Shown here piece after piece: positions 50,218 through 59,532 of a stretch of 64,000 nucleotides of DNA (position 1 is the first letter of the stretch; each line of letters starts with the position of its first letter). A program made the position numbers and the translations under genes. The stretch lies in assembly GCA_022824305.1 (NCBI GenBank), contig JAJEAD010000089.1, positions 1 to 64,000 on the forward strand, given 5' to 3'. A model generated the notes under the pieces. It saw only the letters and a list, made by a program, of their open reading frames with translations, ran no database searches and was not told the origin of the DNA. This DNA comes from Gammaproteobacteria bacterium (GTDB lineage Bacteria > Pseudomonadota > Gammaproteobacteria > HK1).

Positions 50218-51825
50218 ATGAGCGCGCTCGGGAGCGACGTCGATCGCGCGGATTCCTCATTTGCGGCCAATGCCGCGGTGATGCGGGCGCTCGTCGATGA
50301 CCTGCGCGAGAAGATGCTGGCGGCGGCAAAGGGCGGCGGCGAAGAGCTTCGCCGGCGGCATCTTTCCCGGGGGAAGCTGCTGCCGCGCGATCGTGTGCAT
50401 GCGCTGCTCGACCCGGGTTCTCCCTTTCTCGAGCTGAGTCCGCTCGCCGCACACGGTCTCTACGGCGGAGAAATCGCTTCGGCCGGGATCATCACCGGCA
50501 TCGGCCGCGTGTCCGGCGTGGAATGCATGGTTGTCGCCAACGACGCGACGGTAAAGGGCGGCACCTACTTTCCGATGACGGTGAAGAAGCACCTTCGCGC
50601 CCAGGAGATCGCGCAGCAAAATCGCCTGCCGTGTCTGTACCTCGTCGATTCGGGGGGCGCCAATCTGCCGAATCAGGACGAAGTGTTCCCGGATCGCGAC
50701 CACTTCGGCCGCATCTTCTTCAACCAGGCCAACATGTCGGCGCTCGGCATCGCGCAGATCGCGGTGGTGATGGGCAATTGCACCGCCGGCGGCGCCTACG
50801 TGCCGGCAATGTCGGATGAATCCATCATCGTGCAGGACCAGGGAACCGTTTTCCTGGGAGGGCCGCCGCTGGTTCGCGCGGCAACGGGAGAGGAGGTGAG
50901 CGCGCAGGAGCTGGGCGGCGCCGACGTGCACTGCCGGGTTTCCGGCGTAACGGATCACTATGCGCGCAATGATGCGCACGCCCTCGTCCTCGCCCGCAGG
51001 ATCGTGGCCACCCTGAATCACCGCAAGGAGGTCCGCCTCGCCACCCGGCAACCCCGTGAGCCGCTGCACGACGCGGCGGACCTCTACGGAATCGTTCCGG
51101 TCGAGGGAGGGAAGTCCTACGAAGTTCGGGAGGTCATCGCCCGCGTGGCGGACGGATCCAAGTTCGACGAGTTCAAGGCCCTGTACGGTACGACCCTGGT
51201 GTGCGGCTTCGCCCACATCCACGGCTACCCGGTCGGCATTCTCGCCAACAACGGCATTCTCTTCTCCGAAAGCGCGCTGAAGGGGGCGCACTTCATCGAG
51301 CTTTGCTCGCAACGCGAAGTGCCCCTCGTATTTCTTCAGAACATCACGGGTTTCATGGTCGGCGCCAGGTACGAGCACGGCGGAATCGCGAAGGACGGAG
51401 CCAAGCTGGTCACCGCGGTCGCCACCTCGAGGGTGCCCAAGTTCACGGTGATCATTGGCGGCTCGTTCGGCGCGGGAAACTACGGAATGTGCGGGCGGGC
51501 CTACTCTCCCCGATTTCTGTGGATGTGGCCGAACGCGAGGATCTCCGTCATGGGGGGAGAGCAGGCGGCCAGTGTTCTTGCCGAAGTCAGGCGCGGGAGC
51601 ATCGAACGTGCGGGCGAATCGTGGAAGAGCAGCGACGAGAATGCCTTCAAGGCGTCGATTCGGGCGCAGTACGAGCTGCAGGGCCATCCCTACTATGCCA
51701 CCGCCCGACTCTGGGACGACGGCATCATCGATCCGGTGGACACCCGCATGGTGCTGGGCCTGGCGATTTCCGCCGCCTTGAACGCGCCCATCGAGGCCAC
51801 CCGCTTCGGCCTCTTCCGCATGTGA
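50218..51825 (+). CDS. liuB: 3-methylcrotonyl-CoA carboxylase beta subunit
   Basis: A 535-residue carboxyltransferase subunit. Crotonase-like halves show [93 protein letters not shown], and [20 protein letters not shown]. These match MccB rather than propionyl-CoA carboxylase. It works with the alpha subunit encoded 28 nt downstream. Confidence 0.93.
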   Translation: MSALGSDVDRADSSFAANAAVMRALVDDLREKMLAAAKGGGEELRRRHLSRGKLLPRDRVHALLDPGSPFLELSPLAAHGLYGGEIASAGIITGIGRVSGVECMVVANDATVKGGTYFPMTVKKHLRAQEIAQQNRLPCLYLVDSGGANLPNQDEVFPDRDHFGRIFFNQANMSALGIAQIAVVMGNCTAGGAYVPAMSDESIIVQDQGTVFLGGPPLVRAATGEEVSAQELGGADVHCRVSGVTDHYARNDAHALVLARRIVATLNHRKEVRLATRQPREPLHDAADLYGIVPVEGGKSYEVREVIARVADGSKFDEFKALYGTTLVCGFAHIHGYPVGILANNGILFSESALKGAHFIELCSQREVPLVFLQNITGFMVGARYEHGGIAKDGAKLVTAVATSRVPKFTVIIGGSFGAGNYGMCGRAYSPRFLWMWPNARISVMGGEQAASVLAEVRRGSIERAGESWKSSDENAFKASIRAQYELQGHPYYATARLWDDGIIDPVDTRMVLGLAISAALNAPIEATRFGLFRM

Positions 51826-51853
51826 CAGGTGATGGCGGTTTCCGGGCGCTGAG

Positions 51854-53872
51854 ATGTTCGACTCCCTGATCGTCGCCAACCGGGGCGAGATCGCCTGCCG
51901 CATCATGCGCACCGCGAAGCGCCTTGGGCTCCGCACCATCGCCGTCTACTCGGACGCGGACCGGGACGCGCTCCACGTCGCGGCGGCCGACGCCGCGCTG
52001 CGGCTGGGGCCCGCACCGCCGCGGCAGAGTTATCTCGACCAGCGCGCAGTGCTCGCGGCCGCCTCGGCGAGCGGTGCCGCGGCCGTGCACCCGGGATACG
52101 GATTTCTCGCCGAGAACGCGGAGTTTGCCGAAGCCTGCGGCGCGGCGGGGCTTTGCTTCGTCGGTCCGCCCCCGGCCGTGATTCGCGCGATGGGCTCGAA
52201 GGCCGAAGCGAAGGCGATCATGCGCCGGGCCGGGGTCCCGGTCGTGCCGGGATACGAGGGAGCGGTGCAGGATGCGGCAACCCTCTCCCGGGAAGCCGAC
52301 GCACTGGGCTACCCGGTCATGCTCAAGGCTCATCTCGGAGGCGGCGGCCGGGGGATGCGTCTCGTGCGGAATCCATCCGAACTCGCGGCGAGCCTCGAGA
52401 GCGCACGACGCGAAGCACTCGGCGCTTTCGGCGACGATCGGGTGCTCGTGGAGAAGGCCATCGCGCGCCCTCGTCACATCGAGGTGCAGGTCTTCGCCGA
52501 CTCCCGGGGACAGGTCGTCCACCTCTTCGAGCGGGACTGCTCCGTGCAGCGGCGGCACCAGAAGGTCATCGAAGAAGCCCCCGCGCCGGGTCTCGATCCG
52601 GGGCTGCGGGACGCGATCGCCGATGCGGCGGTGGCGGCGGCGCGCGCGGTCGGCTACGAGGGCGCGGGGACCGTCGAGTTCATCGTGGAGTGCGACCCCT
52701 CCGGCGCGGCTCTCCGCTTCTTCTTCCTCGAGATGAACACGCGCTTGCAGGTCGAGCACCCGGTCACCGAGCTGATTACCGGAATCGACCTCGTCGAGTG
52801 GCAACTGCGGGTCGCCGACGGGGAGCCCCTTCCCCTTGGCCAGGACGGAATCCGCTGCTCCGGACACGCCTTCGAGGCGCGCCTCTACGCCGAAGACCCT
52901 TCACGAGGATTCCTGCCGGCGGCGGGAACCCTGCATCACCTCGTTCTGCCCGACGAGGACCCGGAGCTGCGGATAGACGTCGGAGTGCGCGAAGGCGACA
53001 GCGTCGGCGTGGACTACGATCCGATGATCGCCAAGATCGCGGTGCGGGGTGACGACCGGGAGGCCGCGCTCGGCAAGCTTCGCGCTGCGCTCGCCGGCAC
53101 CGAAACGGGCGGAGTGGCGACCAATCGGGACTTTCTCGCCGCCGTGGCGGACCATCGCCGATTTCGTGCCGGAGCGGTCGACACGGAGTTCATCGGCGCC
53201 GAAGCGGACGCGCTGCTGCCGGCGCCGGGGCCATGCCCTCCGAGGATCTACCTCCTCGCCTGCCTCTTCGAACTCCTCGAACGGAAGGCCGCCGCGACCG
53301 CCAGGGCGGGCGTCTCTTCGGATCCCTGGTCGCCCTGGCATCGAAGCGATGCCTGGCGCCTCGGTGGCGCAGGCCTCGATGCTCTCGGGTTCGTGGACGG
53401 CGAGGAGGAGATCGAGGTGTCGGTGGCGTTCGAGGAGGGCGGGTATCGCCTGTGCGTGGCGGGAGGCTCGTGCTTCGCCCGCGGCGCGCTGGGACCGAAG
53501 GGCCGCATCGATGCGAGCGTGGATGGAGAAGAGTTGCGCGCGACGGTGGTCGTGTGCGGCGGGGACAGGTGGGTCATCGTGGATGGCAGGACCTGCCGCT
53601 TGCGGCGGAAGGACGCGAGCCTCGGCGACGCCGGAGCGCGGCGCACCACGGAACGTCTCGTCGCTCCGATGCCCGGAAAGCTGCGCTCGGTGAACGTGGA
53701 AGTCGGAGACTCCGTGCGCGCGGGCCAGGTCGTGATGGTGCTGGAAGCGATGAAGATGGAGCACGCCATCAGCGCTCCGAGGGAGGGCGTCGTCGAGCGG
53801 CTCTGCTACGCCGAGGGCGAGCAGGTCATGGAGGGCGCCGAGCTCCTGGTGTTCGAGAGGGCGGGGCGGTGA
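51854..53872 (+). CDS. liuD: 3-methylcrotonyl-CoA carboxylase alpha (biotin) subunit
   Basis: A 672-residue subunit with biotin carboxylase (SLIVANRGEIACRIMRTAKR, GYGFLAENAEF, HLGGGGRGMRLV, EMNTRLQVEHPVTELITGID) and a C-terminal biotinyl domain (EAMKMEHAI, Lys biotinylated, about residue 635). It carboxylates biotin with bicarbonate and ATP for the beta subunit. It is adjacent to liuB and HMG-CoA lyase, which confirms the methylcrotonyl assignment. Confidence 0.93.
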   Translation: MFDSLIVANRGEIACRIMRTAKRLGLRTIAVYSDADRDALHVAAADAALRLGPAPPRQSYLDQRAVLAAASASGAAAVHPGYGFLAENAEFAEACGAAGLCFVGPPPAVIRAMGSKAEAKAIMRRAGVPVVPGYEGAVQDAATLSREADALGYPVMLKAHLGGGGRGMRLVRNPSELAASLESARREALGAFGDDRVLVEKAIARPRHIEVQVFADSRGQVVHLFERDCSVQRRHQKVIEEAPAPGLDPGLRDAIADAAVAAARAVGYEGAGTVEFIVECDPSGAALRFFFLEMNTRLQVEHPVTELITGIDLVEWQLRVADGEPLPLGQDGIRCSGHAFEARLYAEDPSRGFLPAAGTLHHLVLPDEDPELRIDVGVREGDSVGVDYDPMIAKIAVRGDDREAALGKLRAALAGTETGGVATNRDFLAAVADHRRFRAGAVDTEFIGAEADALLPAPGPCPPRIYLLACLFELLERKAAATARAGVSSDPWSPWHRSDAWRLGGAGLDALGFVDGEEEIEVSVAFEEGGYRLCVAGGSCFARGALGPKGRIDASVDGEELRATVVVCGGDRWVIVDGRTCRLRRKDASLGDAGARRTTERLVAPMPGKLRSVNVEVGDSVRAGQVVMVLEAMKMEHAISAPREGVVERLCYAEGEQVMEGAELLVFERAGR

Positions 53873-53978
53873 GCCCGCCAACCCGGACCCTTCGGTCGCG
53901 TCGTCCTCGCGCGGCGGCGCCGACGCCGCCCGGCACGCGCCCCCGGCGCCCGGTCGGGCAAGCGGGAGGCCCGAGCCG

Positions 53979-54887
53979 ATGAACCTGCCGGCGGCGGTCA
54001 AGGTGGTCGAAGTAGGACCGCGGGACGGCCTTCAGAACGAATCGGAAGGCGTCCCCCTGAAGACGAAGATCGCCCTCATCGATCGGCTGTCCGCAACCGG
54101 CCTCCCCGTGATCGAGGCCGGCAGTTTCGTCTCTCCGCGATGGGTGCCGCAGATGGCGGACAGCGCGGAAGTACTGGCCTCCATTCGCCGGGCGCCGGAA
54201 GTCTCCTACCCGGTGCTCACGCCCAACCTGAAGGGTCTGGAGCGGGCCCGGCAGGCCGGGGCCCGGGATGTCGCGGTGTTCAGCGCCGCATCGGAGTCCT
54301 TCAGCGCCAGGAACACGAACTGCTCGATCGAAGAGAGCCTGGAGCGTGCGGCGGAGGTCGCCGCCGCAGCGCAGTCCTTCGGTATGCGCGTACGGGGCTA
54401 CGTCTCCTGCGTGCTCGGCTGTCCCTACGAAGGCGAGATCGATTCCCGCGACGTGATCCGGGTCGCCGAGCGGCTGTACCGGGTGGGCTGCCACGAGGTG
54501 TCGCTCGGCGACACCATCGGGGTGGGAACTCCGGTGGCGGCGCGCGCCCTGGTGGAGCGGGTCGCGGAGTCCGTGCCGGTCGAACGGCTCGCGGTCCACT
54601 TCCACGACACCTACGGCCAGGCGCTGGCGAACATCCTTGCGTGTCTCGAGCAGGGAATCTCCGTCGTCGACTCGGCGGTGGCCGGTCTCGGCGGCTGTCC
54701 CTACGCCCGGGGCGCCACCGGCAACGTGGCGACGGAGGATGTCCTGTACATGCTGCACGGGTGCGGAGTGGAGACGGGCGTGGACCTCGATCTCCTGGTC
54801 GACGCGGGCCACTTCATCTCGCGGGCGCTCGGCCGACCCGCCGCCTCCCGCGTCTCCAGCGCCCGGGCCGGCGCCCGCTCCTCGTAA
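53979..54887 (+). CDS. liuE: hydroxymethylglutaryl-CoA lyase
   Basis: A 302-residue TIM-barrel lyase yielding acetoacetate and acetyl-CoA, the last step of leucine breakdown. VEVGPRDGLQNESEGVPLKT, CVLGCPYEGEIDSRDV, SLGDTIGVGTP, and the GGCPYARGATGNVATEDV loop with its catalytic Cys are intact. It is 106 nt after the biotin subunit. A 3-methylglutaconyl-CoA hydratase (liuC) needed between these steps is not encoded in the cluster. Confidence 0.94.
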   Translation: MNLPAAVKVVEVGPRDGLQNESEGVPLKTKIALIDRLSATGLPVIEAGSFVSPRWVPQMADSAEVLASIRRAPEVSYPVLTPNLKGLERARQAGARDVAVFSAASESFSARNTNCSIEESLERAAEVAAAAQSFGMRVRGYVSCVLGCPYEGEIDSRDVIRVAERLYRVGCHEVSLGDTIGVGTPVAARALVERVAESVPVERLAVHFHDTYGQALANILACLEQGISVVDSAVAGLGGCPYARGATGNVATEDVLYMLHGCGVETGVDLDLLVDAGHFISRALGRPAASRVSSARAGARSS

Positions 54888-54899
54888 CCCGGCGCCTCG

Positions 54900-54915
54900 C
54901 GGGCAGGCATGCCCG
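54900..54915. repeat. GC-rich palindrome copy 1
   Basis: CGGGCA-GGCA-TGCCCG, a 6-bp stem with a 4-nt loop, between two convergent genes. Near-identical to the palindrome 45 nt downstream. No T-run, so not a classic terminator. Confidence 0.5.
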
Positions 54916-54960
54916 TGGTCCGGTCACACTCTCACAATCCGCCCGGACCCTGGTCCCCCT

Positions 54961-54976
54961 CGGGCAGGCCTGCCCG
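54961..54976. repeat. GC-rich palindrome copy 2
   Basis: CGGGCAGGCCTGCCCG, a perfect 16-bp palindrome in the same convergent gap. The pair may be a REP-like element or a bidirectional stop signal. Confidence 0.5.
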
Positions 54977-55042
54977 GACTCCTCGATCGGCGCGCGCCTC
55001 CGGCGGACGTCCGCCTCCGCAATACCCCGGCCGAGGCGGCCT

Positions 55043-55798
55043 TCAATGTGCGCGCAGCACGAGGAACTCGTAGCCGTAGAACTCCGAGAAGGCGTGCCAG
55101 ATGTCGATCTCCTGCTGGCACTGGTCGGCCAGCTCCTGAGCGTCCGCTTCGTCGAGGTGACGCGCCCGGAACGCATTCAGGTTGTCCTGCAGCGGCAGAT
55201 AGTAGTCGTCCCACCACGCCGAGGCGGGGAGCGGAAAGTGCCCCACGGTCTCGTATCCGCACGCCCCGACCGCTTCCAGGAGCGCGGAGGTGGGGCGGAT
55301 CGCCGGGTACTCCCGCCGCCAGAACGCGGCGCACTCGGCGGGCGGCTCGGGCTTCCGCCAGCACGCTTCGGTGAGCGCGACATGGCCGTCGCGCCGCAGC
55401 AGCCTGCGCCAGTCGCGCAGGCCCGCTTCGACGCCCACGTTGTAGATGGCGCCTTCGCACCAGATCAGGTCGAAGGAGCCGTCCGGAAAGTCGAGACTGC
55501 GCATGTCCGCCACGCGCGCTTCCAGCCGGTCCGTGATGCCCAGCCGGCGCGCCTCGCGGTTCAGCGCGTCGACGAAGGGGGGATGGGTGTCGACGGCGAC
55601 GATGCGCGCCCGCGAGCCCTGCGCCAGCACCAGGGTCTGGGCTCCGGTCCCGCAGCCGATGTCGAGCACGCGGGTCCGCGGCCCGACGTCCGGCACGAGC
55701 CCAAGGGCCCGAAGCGTGCTCTCCGTGGACCCCGGTCCCTGCCGGGGCAACCCCGTGAACAGCTCGAAAAACAGCGCGGTGGCTCGATCCGGTGCCAT
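55043..55798 (-). CDS. class I SAM-dependent methyltransferase
   Basis: A 251-residue methyltransferase. SAM motif I RVLDIGCGTGAQTLVLA, then VAVDTHPPFVDALNREA, DMRSLDFPDGSFDLIWCEGA and LLRRDGHVALTEACW. The C-terminal half (ECAAFWRREYPAIRPT, WWDDYYLPL) is of a group common in small-molecule methyltransferases. ATG 55798 follows GAGGGAGG at short spacing. Substrate unknown; it stands alone after convergent liuE. Confidence 0.85.
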   Translation of the reverse strand: MAPDRATALFFELFTGLPRQGPGSTESTLRALGLVPDVGPRTRVLDIGCGTGAQTLVLAQGSRARIVAVDTHPPFVDALNREARRLGITDRLEARVADMRSLDFPDGSFDLIWCEGAIYNVGVEAGLRDWRRLLRRDGHVALTEACWRKPEPPAECAAFWRREYPAIRPTSALLEAVGACGYETVGHFPLPASAWWDDYYLPLQDNLNAFRARHLDEADAQELADQCQQEIDIWHAFSEFYGYEFLVLRAH

Positions 55799-55905
55799 GG
55801 CCTCCCTCGTCAGTTGCAGGGACTCGCAGGATAGCTCCAAGAGTCTTTTGACCTTCTGACAATCACGAATGCCGGCCCGCCTGGAGGGCGAATTCGATGC
55901 AGGTG

Positions 55906-56301
55906 CTACGGGCTTGATTCGTTGGGGTCCTGCGAGAAGTGGATATGGCGAATCCTCCATGCCGTCGCATGACGTTCCAGGAAGAACGAAGCCCGAACGC
56001 CAGGTACCGGTTCCGCGGAGTAGCGGACCGTGGCGACCACGCACGCGGCATCGCCATGGACGAATGCCCGCACGTTCTCGACCAACAGCGGCGTGATGTC
56101 ACCTGTCTCGAAGAACGTCGCGACCTTCTCAAGGTGCGTCTCGAGTTCGGTGGAATCGCCGTCGGCGTGATTGTCGAAGTAAGGGACCTCCACATCAGGC
56201 ACGTAGAGCGCTCGCAGAGCGACCAGGTCACGGTCGTAGAACGCTCTGTTGTACCGCGCCAGGAATTCTTCGAATTCCTGAATTCGTTCCGATTCGGTCA
56301 T
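55906..56301 (-). CDS. NTF2-like (SnoaL-type) protein
   Basis: A 131-residue protein with the cone-shaped NTF2-like fold pattern: YNRAFYDRDLVALRALYVPD, LETHLEKVATFFETGDITP, VVATVRYSAEPVPGVRASFF and ERHATAWRIRHIHFSQDP. This superfamily contains isomerases, hydrolases and binding proteins; no specific activity is inferred. ATG 56301 (MTESERIQEFEEFLARY) is used. It lies at the left edge of the accessory patch. Confidence 0.7.
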   Translation of the reverse strand: MTESERIQEFEEFLARYNRAFYDRDLVALRALYVPDVEVPYFDNHADGDSTELETHLEKVATFFETGDITPLLVENVRAFVHGDAACVVATVRYSAEPVPGVRASFFLERHATAWRIRHIHFSQDPNESSP

Positions 56302-56965
56302 TGTGACTGCGTCCTGTCCATAGGGCATACCCACTGATCAGCAGACAAATCTGCCCGATAGCACGATATTGGATCCCGTTCCGAGCAGCTCTGCCATGTG
56401 CAATGGCCGGATACGTGGCAGCAACCGCTCTTCGTGGTCACGGCTGAGCTCCCAATGTGGTGACGAATTCCACCGCGCGACGTTGGGCGACAAGCGGTGC
56501 GGAACGTGGTCACTGGACGACCCGCGCCGATGAACCCGACCGCCCACATCGAGACTTCGGTCGTGCGCCAACTCTCGGCGCGCCCGTCGCAGGATGTCGT
56601 GGTCGCGGCGTACCAGGAAGTGACCCGCGAGAGGTGGCGCGCCGCCGCCGCCAGGTTCCACTTCGTGGCGTCGAAGCTCGTGCTGGCGGAATGCCGGGCG
56701 GGCGACCGGAGCGCTGCCCACGCCAGACTGAAAGCGCTGGAGGGCGTCGCTCTGGTGGACGCGTCCCCCGACGCGGAGGATCTGGCGCGCCGTCTGCTTG
56801 ATCCCGGGGCGGTTCCGCGCGAAGCTGCGGCGGATGCCGCGCACATCGCCATCGCCGTGACAAACGGCGTCGAGTACTTGGTGACGTGGAACTTCCGGCA
56901 CATCGCCAACGCTGCGATGCGGGTGCGGATAGAGCGCGCATGCAGGGACTGGAGCGACAAGCGGA

Positions 56966-57121
56966 GACAGCACGTCGCGTCAAGCAGCGTATCTCCGCAA
57001 GACGCTGGCTCATACCATAAGAAACAAAGTGGAATGCGCCTACGCATGCAGCGGCCTGTTCGAGAAGCGGCGGAAGCTGATGGAGGCGTGGGCGCAGCAT
57101 TTGGGCATGGCAGTACGGTGA
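56966..57121 (+). pseudogene. tyrosine-recombinase (P4-type integrase) C-terminal remnant 1
   Basis: In a frame shifted from the PIN frame, 56990-57121 reads YLRKTLAHTIRNKVECAYAC followed by SGLFEKRRKLMEAWAQHLG and a stop. This is the conserved last segment of P4-type integrases (LAH...NKVE.AY....LFEKRR.LM..WA). The upstream catalytic part is missing. It marks a lost mobile element on the plus strand. Confidence 0.65.
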
Positions 57122-57244
57122 CTGAGAATGTTGGCGCGCCTCAGGCCCGCGGACGACGGAATGCCGCCGGATTGTCCAAGCGGTGGCGGCGTCGATGTTC
57201 GTGGCTGGAATCTGCTGGTCATGGCTCGTCCGCTGGTTCTCCAT

Positions 57245-57264
57245 ATGAGACATTGATGTCGCAA
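57245..57264 (+). promoter_or_regulatory. candidate TetR operator upstream of tetR
   Basis: ATGAGACA-TTGA-TGTCGCAA; it also contains the perfect dyad GACAT-TG-ATGTC. It shares ATATGAGACATT (12 bp) with the region upstream of the Rieske gene at 59393. It is 69 nt before the regulator's ATG. Confidence 0.6.
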
Positions 57265-57333
57265 ATGTGGATGGGTGGGTCAACAGGCGCTTCTCCGTGG
57301 CGCGGCGCGATCCGAATCGGCGAGGGCTGAGAC

Positions 57334-57888
57334 ATGAGCGCACGAAGACACGTCATTCGCCCGGCGACGCTCGAAGCGATCGTCGAAGCCGCGATTCGCG
57401 TTCTGAACGCCAATGCCGGCGCGACCATGAGCGAGGTCGCCGCCCAGGCCGGTGTCGGTCGGGCGACGCTGCATCGTCATTTCCACACTCGGGACGACCT
57501 TGTCAGCGCCATCGGCATCCGCTGCATCGAGGACATGAACGCGGCGGTCCGGGCGGAGGCCACGGCAGGCCAAAGCGCCGTGGACCGCCTGCGAAGCATG
57601 TTCCGAGCGGTCATTCCGCTCGGCGACCGATACAGCTTCCTCGGTACCAATTGCACGGACGACCCGAGGGTTCGCGAGGGCTATGGGATGCAACTGCAAT
57701 GGGTCATGGCATTGGTGGAAGACCTGAAGGAACAGGGAGATGTCGACAGGGACGTACCCTCGCCATGGGTCGCCGCGCAAATTGATCAACTTGTCTGGAC
57801 GGCGTGGAACGCCATTGCGGCAGGCTACCTCAGCGCCGATGAAGCGACTGAACTGGCCTTGCGCACTCTGACTGAGGGGCTGAGATAG
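57334..57888 (+). CDS. TetR/AcrR family transcriptional regulator
   Basis: A 184-residue repressor-type protein. N-terminal helix-turn-helix: AIVEAAIRVLNANAGATMSE followed by VAAQAGVGRATLHRHFHTRDDL, typical of TetR. The C-terminal ligand domain is all-helical with no known ligand. It is convergent to the membrane protein/Rieske pair. A palindrome matching one upstream of the Rieske gene lies before this gene, so it probably represses itself and that operon. Confidence 0.88.
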   Translation: MSARRHVIRPATLEAIVEAAIRVLNANAGATMSEVAAQAGVGRATLHRHFHTRDDLVSAIGIRCIEDMNAAVRAEATAGQSAVDRLRSMFRAVIPLGDRYSFLGTNCTDDPRVREGYGMQLQWVMALVEDLKEQGDVDRDVPSPWVAAQIDQLVWTAWNAIAAGYLSADEATELALRTLTEGLR

Positions 57889-58027
57889 GGATTGTTGCAG
57901 GGGCTTTTCGAGGCCAACGCTGCGCTTCGCCGCCCGTTCCGGTTCCCGAAATTGCCGGCCCGACCCCGTGAATCTGTCGCCCGCCCTGACTGCCTCGGAA
58001 TGCCTGCCTGGCCGGGGCTGGTGGCCT

Positions 58028-58330
58028 TCACCGATACAGGATCCCGAGTACACCGAACGAGATCCAGGTCGCCACGATGATCCAGTACGTCACCGGCTGG
58101 TGTCGTCGGGTGATGCGCTGTATGAAGAGGCTCTCCCCCGTGCGGATGTCGTAGAGGGCCCACGCCATCAGCAGGAGCGACAACACCCAAAGCTGATCCA
58201 GGAGTGCGGCACACCAGATCGTCGCCAGCGCAACCCAGGTGGTCCAAGGTCGGAACCGACTTTGCGGTGGAGTGCCGACCGGTTCCAGGAGATTCGGATC
58301 AGTCGCGAGCCCGGGGCGGCTCGACGTCAT
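58028..58330 (-). CDS. small two-helix membrane protein coupled to the Rieske gene
   Basis: A 100-residue protein with two hydrophobic segments (about 30-60: WVALATIWCAALLDQLWVLS and onward; and 80-99: VTYWIIVATWISFGVLGILY) and an N-terminal Pro-rich cytoplasmic part. ATG 58330 lies 32 nt inside the Rieske coding end, so translation is probably coupled. No family recognised. Might anchor the oxygenase or supply an electron-transfer partner; that is speculative. Confidence 0.65.
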   Translation of the reverse strand: MTSSRPGLATDPNLLEPVGTPPQSRFRPWTTWVALATIWCAALLDQLWVLSLLLMAWALYDIRTGESLFIQRITRRHQPVTYWIIVATWISFGVLGILYR

Positions 58331-59393
58331 TGAGTCGCCAGGTGAGAGAGTCCCCGAAATCGCGCACGACCCGCTCGATGGGTACCAGGCTGCCCGGAAG
58401 GAAGTCACCGGTGACACCCCGCTGCACGCGCTCGCAGATGGCCTTGTCCTCCTGCAGGAAGTCAGCCTGTGGGTACGCAGCTGCAGCGGCCCGGGTCAGC
58501 CAATTGGCGATCTGTCCGAAGGGGCCGGCACGTCGGTACGACTCAAAGGCTCCCCCGGTGCGGATAGCGCAACGTCCGGCGTTCACCGGGCGCACGGCCT
58601 GCCAGACGAAGCTGTTCCGAGTGAGCACCCCGACGAAGCTCGGCGGCAGGCTCACCAGTAGATAATCGTCTTGACCTTTGAAGGTGCCGCCGGTGGCAGT
58701 CGCCCGGGCGGAACCCGCGACGTAGTACGCATCCTTGGTGGGGGTGTAGGGCTCAAGAGTCTCGGGATGGACCTTGAAGAGGTGATAGCTCTCCATGGCA
58801 TTGATGATCGCGACCTTCCAGTTGCAGGCCCACGTTTCCGACAATTGCAGGTCTGACTGGTGCTGCAGGGCATCGATGCCGGCAGCGGACACATGGCGTT
58901 CGATCAGGGTGAAACGCCGGGCAAGCGGCTCCACGCCTTGTTCGAGGCTGACAAACACGAGGCCGTGCCAGGACTCGACACGATACGAGGGGAGACGGTG
59001 GGCCGACCTGTCGACGGCGCCACTTGGCGCGAACGGCACGCCGACCAGTCGTCCGTCCTCGTCATATGTCCAGGCATGGTAGGGGCACTGGATGCGCTTT
59101 GCGTTGGCCGGCTGCTCGACCAGCAGCGTTCCCCGGTGGGCGCACAGGTTCGACAGGGCCACCAGCTCGCGCGCCTGGTTGCGCAGGAGAAGGACGGGCT
59201 GATCGCCGATCATTACGGGGACCTGGTCCCCTGGTGTCTCCAGGGCGTCCTCGGTGGTGGCGAATACCCAGTCGCGATGCCAGATGCGGTCCTTCTCCGC
59301 CGCGAGCCACTCTGGTTCCCTGTAAGCGGCGGCGGGCAGCGCACGCTCCGGGTCGAAGGCCAGTGGACCCGATTCTGCGGCCGACACGTTCAT
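58299..59393 (-). CDS. Rieske-type oxygenase alpha subunit
   Basis: A 364-residue oxygenase. Rieske ligands in CAHRGTLLVEQ and CPYHAWTYDEDG; mononuclear iron site in INAMESYHLFKVHPETL. The C-terminal EDKAICERVQRG is typical of aromatic-ring and N-demethylating oxygenases. No reductase or ferredoxin gene is nearby. ATG 59393 (MNVSAAESG) is used; an in-frame ATG at 59411 is possible, and the frame stays open to 59576. A palindrome at 59533-59552 in the leader matches the tetR upstream site, so the gene is probably TetR-repressed. Confidence 0.85.
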   Translation of the reverse strand: MNVSAAESGPLAFDPERALPAAAYREPEWLAAEKDRIWHRDWVFATTEDALETPGDQVPVMIGDQPVLLLRNQARELVALSNLCAHRGTLLVEQPANAKRIQCPYHAWTYDEDGRLVGVPFAPSGAVDRSAHRLPSYRVESWHGLVFVSLEQGVEPLARRFTLIERHVSAAGIDALQHQSDLQLSETWACNWKVAIINAMESYHLFKVHPETLEPYTPTKDAYYVAGSARATATGGTFKGQDDYLLVSLPPSFVGVLTRNSFVWQAVRPVNAGRCAIRTGGAFESYRRAGPFGQIANWLTRAAAAAYPQADFLQEDKAICERVQRGVTGDFLPGSLVPIERVVRDFGDSLTWRLNDVEPPRARD

Positions 59394-59532
59394 GCCAGGC
59401 CATTCGTGCATGAATTGCGGGCATCGTGGTCCGAGGACCGTGAATTGCCCGGGTAACGGGCTCGCTTGATGCCGTTGCGGCCTTTGGCGTGCATGGCAAT
59501 CCTTCGAATCGGCTTCGACTTCACGCCACGTA

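Larger units (their letters stand above)
56530..57330 (+). pseudogene. PIN-domain ribonuclease-like gene with aberrant 3' end
   Basis: The first 140 codons resemble PIN-domain toxin-like proteins: NPTAHIETSVVRQLSARPS, VVVAAYQEVTRERWR, LVLAECRAGD, PREAAADAAHIAIAV, EYLVTWNFRHIANAAMRVRI. The catalytic acids are partly altered. After about 56950 the reading continues with no PIN C-terminus and runs in a different frame over an integrase tail (56966-57121) until 57330. So the true 3' end was lost at a recombination junction. No antitoxin gene is recognised upstream. Confidence 0.65.
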
